Positions 61,701 through 64,000 of a stretch of 64,000 bases of DNA are shown piece after piece. The stretch spans positions 186,001-250,000 of the forward strand of contig NZ_JACHCQ010000002.1 of assembly GCF_014205835.1 (NCBI RefSeq). The letters run 5' to 3'. The DNA comes from Pedobacter sp. AK013. GTDB taxonomy: Bacteria; Bacteroidota; Bacteroidia; Sphingobacteriales; Sphingobacteriaceae. The notes below the pieces were generated by a model. The model ran no database searches and was not told the DNA's origin. It saw only the letters and a program-made list of their open reading frames with translations. Each line of letters starts with the position of its first letter. The first letter of the stretch is position 1. Made by a program: the position numbers and the translations under genes.

Positions 61701-62226
61701 CATGACTATTATTGGAAATCCAAATCCGGATTTTATATTTGGTTTCACCAACAGCTTCGCGTACAAGAACTTCGACCTGAATATTGTACTGTCTGGTACT
61801 TATGGTAATGATCTGTACAATGGTATGGAAGAAAGTACCTATAATCTTGACGGGGTTTTTAATGGCCCACCAGAATTATTGCAACGCTGGCGTTCAGAAG
61901 CAAACCCCGGAAATGGTTTGGTTCCGCGTACATTGGCCGGAACAACGGGGGCTTATCGCGCCAATTCAAGTAGATGGGTTCATGATGCTTCGCATATTAC
62001 CATCAATAACATTGCATTGGGTTATACTTTCAGGAATTTTAAAAAATTAACCGCCATAAAAAGCCTGCGTTTGTACACTACTGTGCAAAATGCCTACATA
62101 TTTACCAGTTATCCTGGCAATCCTGAGGTGAGTATAAACGGCCTGACTTCTGTTGCACAAGGACAGGATTTAGGGGCATATCCAATACCCAGAACATTTA
62201 CGTTTGGGATTAATCTTGTTTTATAA
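58750..62226 (+). CDS. SusC/RagA-family TonB-linked outer-membrane receptor with STN signalling domain
   Basis: A 1158-aa protein. A long N-terminal extension ends in a signal peptide (KLIVFFLLIGLLQVSANGFA). An STN/secretin-N signalling domain (about 45-118, KLEQIFNKIRKQTGYDILCD, FSFIQDMVVVRRT) contacts FecR. Then come a carboxypeptidase regulatory-like domain (VKGTVTDTKGLPLPGVSVKL), a plug (RIRGAASLTSSVRPLVVIDG, SMYGSRGANGVILITTKRG) and a barrel ending TFGINLVL. It imports an oligosaccharide or glycopeptide with the SusD protein downstream. The nearest ATG at 58750 fits the extended N-terminus of Pedobacter homologues. Confidence 0.97.
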   Translation: MEFYPYELCNKKRYGGYKLFLIMKLIVFFLLIGLLQVSANGFAQRVTLSEKNAKLEQIFNKIRKQTGYDILCDADIIKQTKPVTINVKDTPLTTALKKCFEGQRVSFSFIQDMVVVRRTTDPLLSEINLVTVKGTVTDTKGLPLPGVSVKLKGTSSGGASTNKDGNYTITIPESTGILVFSYIGYAQMEVPVNGKTTIDVQLTESNTALNEVVVVAYGTQTTRNIVGSVATLSAANIKDQPTGTFAERLTGKLPGVQAAQGTGRPGQGMDIRIRGAASLTSSVRPLVVIDGIPMIGNPDNINNINPDEIESFSILKDASSTSMYGSRGANGVILITTKRGKSGAPKIEFNSYYGLAENMKELKPEVMDATQLATYMKGFFEDKTLYEGYTGGIPGAYQNPEQYGKGTDWYDLLTRQGAAQNYSLAISSGNDKSALSITGGYFDQDGIVKNTGYKRFSLRINGDVKLTDNIKLGVSLAPSVQLEHNNRQNRANSSGFNVDGQRAIFASTLMMPTMGSAYNTDGSLALGVGSFPNLFVWANPLRQLTEINDDVKRIRVLGNIFTEIGFLKHFTFRTSANLDLGNMQAKKFVPSTAFGGFNDVPVEFPTAGSNDTALGESYTENPTTWLNENLLSYKNVFGKDHSLEVLAGFTAQRFDIYSSQIVGRDYPDNSVPYLSAATRFTTNTSAAYAWTMLSVLSRVNYTYKDRYSLQASVRRDGSSRFGSNNKWGTFPSIGATWIASEEAFLKDFSKISFLKIRASYGLTGQNEFGGSLANQNYAHTPTIGNSNYVFGSVLAPGKVQSGLGNIDLVWERNKQLDLGIDIGLFKDRINFTYDYYNKYTDGLLFTVPVPHSSGYTSVQDNLGDIRQWGHEFTLSTKNLTGAFKWNTDFNISFNRNIVKKIGVNNVSFADNPSGVLSEFTDWRTIVGKPIGQYFGYVFDGVFMTQAEANAGPKYYGTSPTTLSQAGTVRYKDLNGDGKITWPEDMTIIGNPNPDFIFGFTNSFAYKNFDLNIVLSGTYGNDLYNGMEESTYNLDGVFNGPPELLQRWRSEANPGNGLVPRTLAGTTGAYRANSSRWVHDASHITINNIALGYTFRNFKKLTAIKSLRLYTTVQNAYIFTSYPGNPEVSINGLTSVAQGQDLGAYPIPRTFTFGINLVL

Positions 62227-62261
62227 ACTGATGTATAGTTCTCATCTAAAAAGCATTAAAA

Positions 62262-63821
62262 ATGAAAAAGTATATTTTATATAGCATCATTATACTTACC
62301 CTGGGATTAGCTTCGTGTAAAAAGTTTCTTGATGAAAATAATCCGAACAGCATCAACCTCGGCAGTTATTTTAAAAGCCAAAATGATTTTGATCTGGCAG
62401 TGAATGGAGCTTACGCCCAACTTAGAAGCATATATAACAACAGAAGCGCCTGGCTTATGGGCGAAATGCGGTCTGATAATGCGCATTACGATTATACTCC
62501 GACTGATCAGGCTGTAGCGACTTTTAGTAAATGGGCCATTGCCGATTTTATTAACGACGGATCCAATATCGAAACCCCAGCCAAATGGGACGCCGCGTAT
62601 AATGCCATATCAGCATCAAATACTATACTGGATCACATCGATGATGTAACGCTGCCTACCGCAAGTAGAAACCAGGTTATTGGCGAAGCCAAATTTATAC
62701 GCGCATTATCCTATCTGGAACTGGTACGGTATTTTGGTGGGGTACCCATCTATCCACGGGCTCCTTTAAGCCGTAATGAAACGTATATTGCCCGTTCATC
62801 GGCACAGGAGGTTTACGATTTTATTATAGCTGATGCAAAGGATGCAGCAGAAAAGCTTGCACCACCAACTTTCCCGCAAACAGGTAGGGCCACAAGGGGA
62901 AGTGCGCTTACCTTACTTGGTGATGTATACATAACAACCAAAAAATATGACCTGGCAGAAGCGGTATTAAAACAGGTTACTCAAATGAATTATGGCCTGA
63001 TGACAACCTACCCGGATGTGTTTCAGCTGGCCAATAAAAACAGTAAGGAATCAATATTCGAAATCCAGTTTAATACTGGTTTGTCAACCCCTCAGGCAAA
63101 TACAGGAGGAAATGTTTATAATTATTTGCCTAGAATGACGAGCACTACAATTATAACCGGAGTAAATACGAATACGGTAACGGCTCCTGGAGGATACAAT
63201 ACACCCACCCAGGAACTCATCTCAGATTATGAATCAGGAGATCAGCGGCTGGATGCTAGCATTGCAGTAGCAGAAGGGTCTTTCAATGTAAACGATATAT
63301 TTACTGCTACTGCAGTTAAATCTGTTGTTGGATATACTGCGCCTTCAGGTAAAGTTGGCAGACCCTTTGCCAAAAAATTTCTTCATGCACATACCATTGC
63401 CAACCAAACAAACGATAACCTACCTATTTACCGCTATGCAGAAGTATTATTGCTGCTGGCCGAAAGTTTAAATGAACAAGGTGGAAAATCGGCCCAGGCA
63501 TTGCCTTACCTGAACCAGGTTAGGGACAGGGCATTTGGTGCAGGCAAAGCTACGATTACCACTACCGATCAAAATGCGTTGAGGGCTATTATACTACATG
63601 AAAGACGGGTAGAACTGGCTTTTGAAAATAAACGTTGGATAGATCTGGTAAGGACCGGAAATGCAATTACCGTGATGAATGCTTTTGGAGTAAGCCAAAA
63701 ACAGAGATTCAGCTATTTACAGGCGGGTACTTATAATGTCACGCAGGAAAAGCTATTATTTCCAATTCCAACCTCCGAAATAATGCTGAATGATAAACTT
63801 AAACAAAATCCTGGTTACTAA
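62262..63821 (+). CDS. SusD/RagB-family substrate-binding lipoprotein
   Basis: A 519-aa outer-membrane lipoprotein with lipobox LASC (LGLASCKKFLDENNPNSINL, Cys about residue 19). SusD-type features are the TPR-rich N-terminal half (FDLAVNGAYAQLRSIYNNRS, VIGEAKFIRALSYLELVRYF, GGVPIYP) and the C-terminal LHERRVELAFENKRWIDLVR and LFPIPTSEIMLNDKLKQNPG. It caps the SusC barrel and captures the glycan. It starts 35 bp after SusC. The substrate cannot be told from these two proteins alone. Confidence 0.97.
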   Translation: MKKYILYSIIILTLGLASCKKFLDENNPNSINLGSYFKSQNDFDLAVNGAYAQLRSIYNNRSAWLMGEMRSDNAHYDYTPTDQAVATFSKWAIADFINDGSNIETPAKWDAAYNAISASNTILDHIDDVTLPTASRNQVIGEAKFIRALSYLELVRYFGGVPIYPRAPLSRNETYIARSSAQEVYDFIIADAKDAAEKLAPPTFPQTGRATRGSALTLLGDVYITTKKYDLAEAVLKQVTQMNYGLMTTYPDVFQLANKNSKESIFEIQFNTGLSTPQANTGGNVYNYLPRMTSTTIITGVNTNTVTAPGGYNTPTQELISDYESGDQRLDASIAVAEGSFNVNDIFTATAVKSVVGYTAPSGKVGRPFAKKFLHAHTIANQTNDNLPIYRYAEVLLLLAESLNEQGGKSAQALPYLNQVRDRAFGAGKATITTTDQNALRAIILHERRVELAFENKRWIDLVRTGNAITVMNAFGVSQKQRFSYLQAGTYNVTQEKLLFPIPTSEIMLNDKLKQNPGY

Positions 63822-63835
63822 TTACTACTAACGTC

Positions 63836-64000
63836 ATGAAAAGAATTTTTATTTTAGGTGCCATTTTTATTCTGGCACTAAATTGGTCATGTGGTAATAA
63901 AAAGACCTCCGACCCCCCGGTTGTTAAACCTCCTTTTGTAAGCAAGCCACCCGAAGCCTTTGCAGGCTTTTTGACGGTGCTTACCAACGATGCCAGCCGG
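63836..64000 (+). CDS. Lipoprotein, 5' end only, third gene of the SusCD locus
   Basis: Fifty-five codons are visible before the window ends. The signal GAIFILALNWSCGNKK has a lipobox (NWSC, Cys about residue 19), followed by a Pro/Lys-rich stretch (PPVVKPPFVSKPPEAFAGFL). The product should be a surface or periplasmic lipoprotein such as a glycan-binding SusE/F-like protein or an enzyme. Its family cannot be decided. Starts 14 bp after susD. Confidence 0.8.
   Translation, partial: MKRIFILGAIFILALNWSCGNKKTSDPPVVKPPFVSKPPEAFAGFLTVLTNDASR

Noticed and set aside
1..64000. CRISPR arrays, rRNA genes, intact insertion sequences
   Set aside because: No regularly spaced repeats with unique spacers, no rRNA-like sequence and no transposase gene were seen.

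Overview
The window comes from a Bacteroidota chromosome, most likely a Sphingobacteriaceae member close to Pedobacter. The evidence is the low GC, the TonB-dependent receptors with C-terminal beta-barrels, a SusC/SusD pair behind an ECF sigma/FecR pair, GH92/GH95/GH125 glycosidases, DUF2911, GLPGLI-like and DUF2975 proteins, and promoters of the TTG-N20-TAnnTTT kind. No plasmid, phage or CRISPR locus is seen.

Layout. 0-10 kb: glycan-degrading enzymes (GH125 alpha-1,6-mannosidase, GH95 alpha-L-fucosidase, GH92 alpha-mannosidase) with a TonB-dependent receptor. 10.3-15.9 kb: a TPR histidine kinase/LuxR regulator pair and a DUF2975/XRE operon behind a perfect 47-bp palindrome. 16.1-19.4 kb: a decayed island at tRNA-Lys(TTT), bounded by copies of the tRNA 3' end and carrying a truncated integrase and two secreted proteins. 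19.5-32.2 kb: sugar catabolism. A Nudix-fold AraR-like regulator, a HAD phosphatase and GalM precede an IclR-linked operon that looks like the non-phosphorylative L-fucose (or L-rhamnose) route, followed by araA, araD and araB. 32.3-39.5 kb: DUF2911, an AraC regulator, a second TonB receptor, an acetyltransferase, an esterase and a divergent NmrA/HxlR pair.

39.6-56.4 kb is the most unusual part. A TPR sensor kinase/LuxR response regulator pair sits beside a 57-aa peptide with a double-glycine leader, followed by about 17 kb of co-directional genes for secreted, poorly characterised proteins. Several are modular paralogues of one another, and three gene remnants lie between them. Seven promoters in this region, including those of the kinase and the peptide, carry the same inverted repeat (AATCAT-N8-ATGATT). 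It overlaps the -33 position and lies 19-20 bp from a TAnTTTTA-like -7 box. This looks like one regulon controlled by the adjacent two-component system. One of its operons encodes a small secreted Lys/Ala-repeat protein followed by two overlapping SET-domain (putative lysine methyltransferase) genes.

56.7-64 kb: an ECF sigma factor, a FecR anti-sigma factor, SusC, SusD and the start of a lipoprotein gene, the head of a typical polysaccharide or glycoprotein utilisation locus that continues past the window. All functions are inferred from sequence patterns; no database search was possible.
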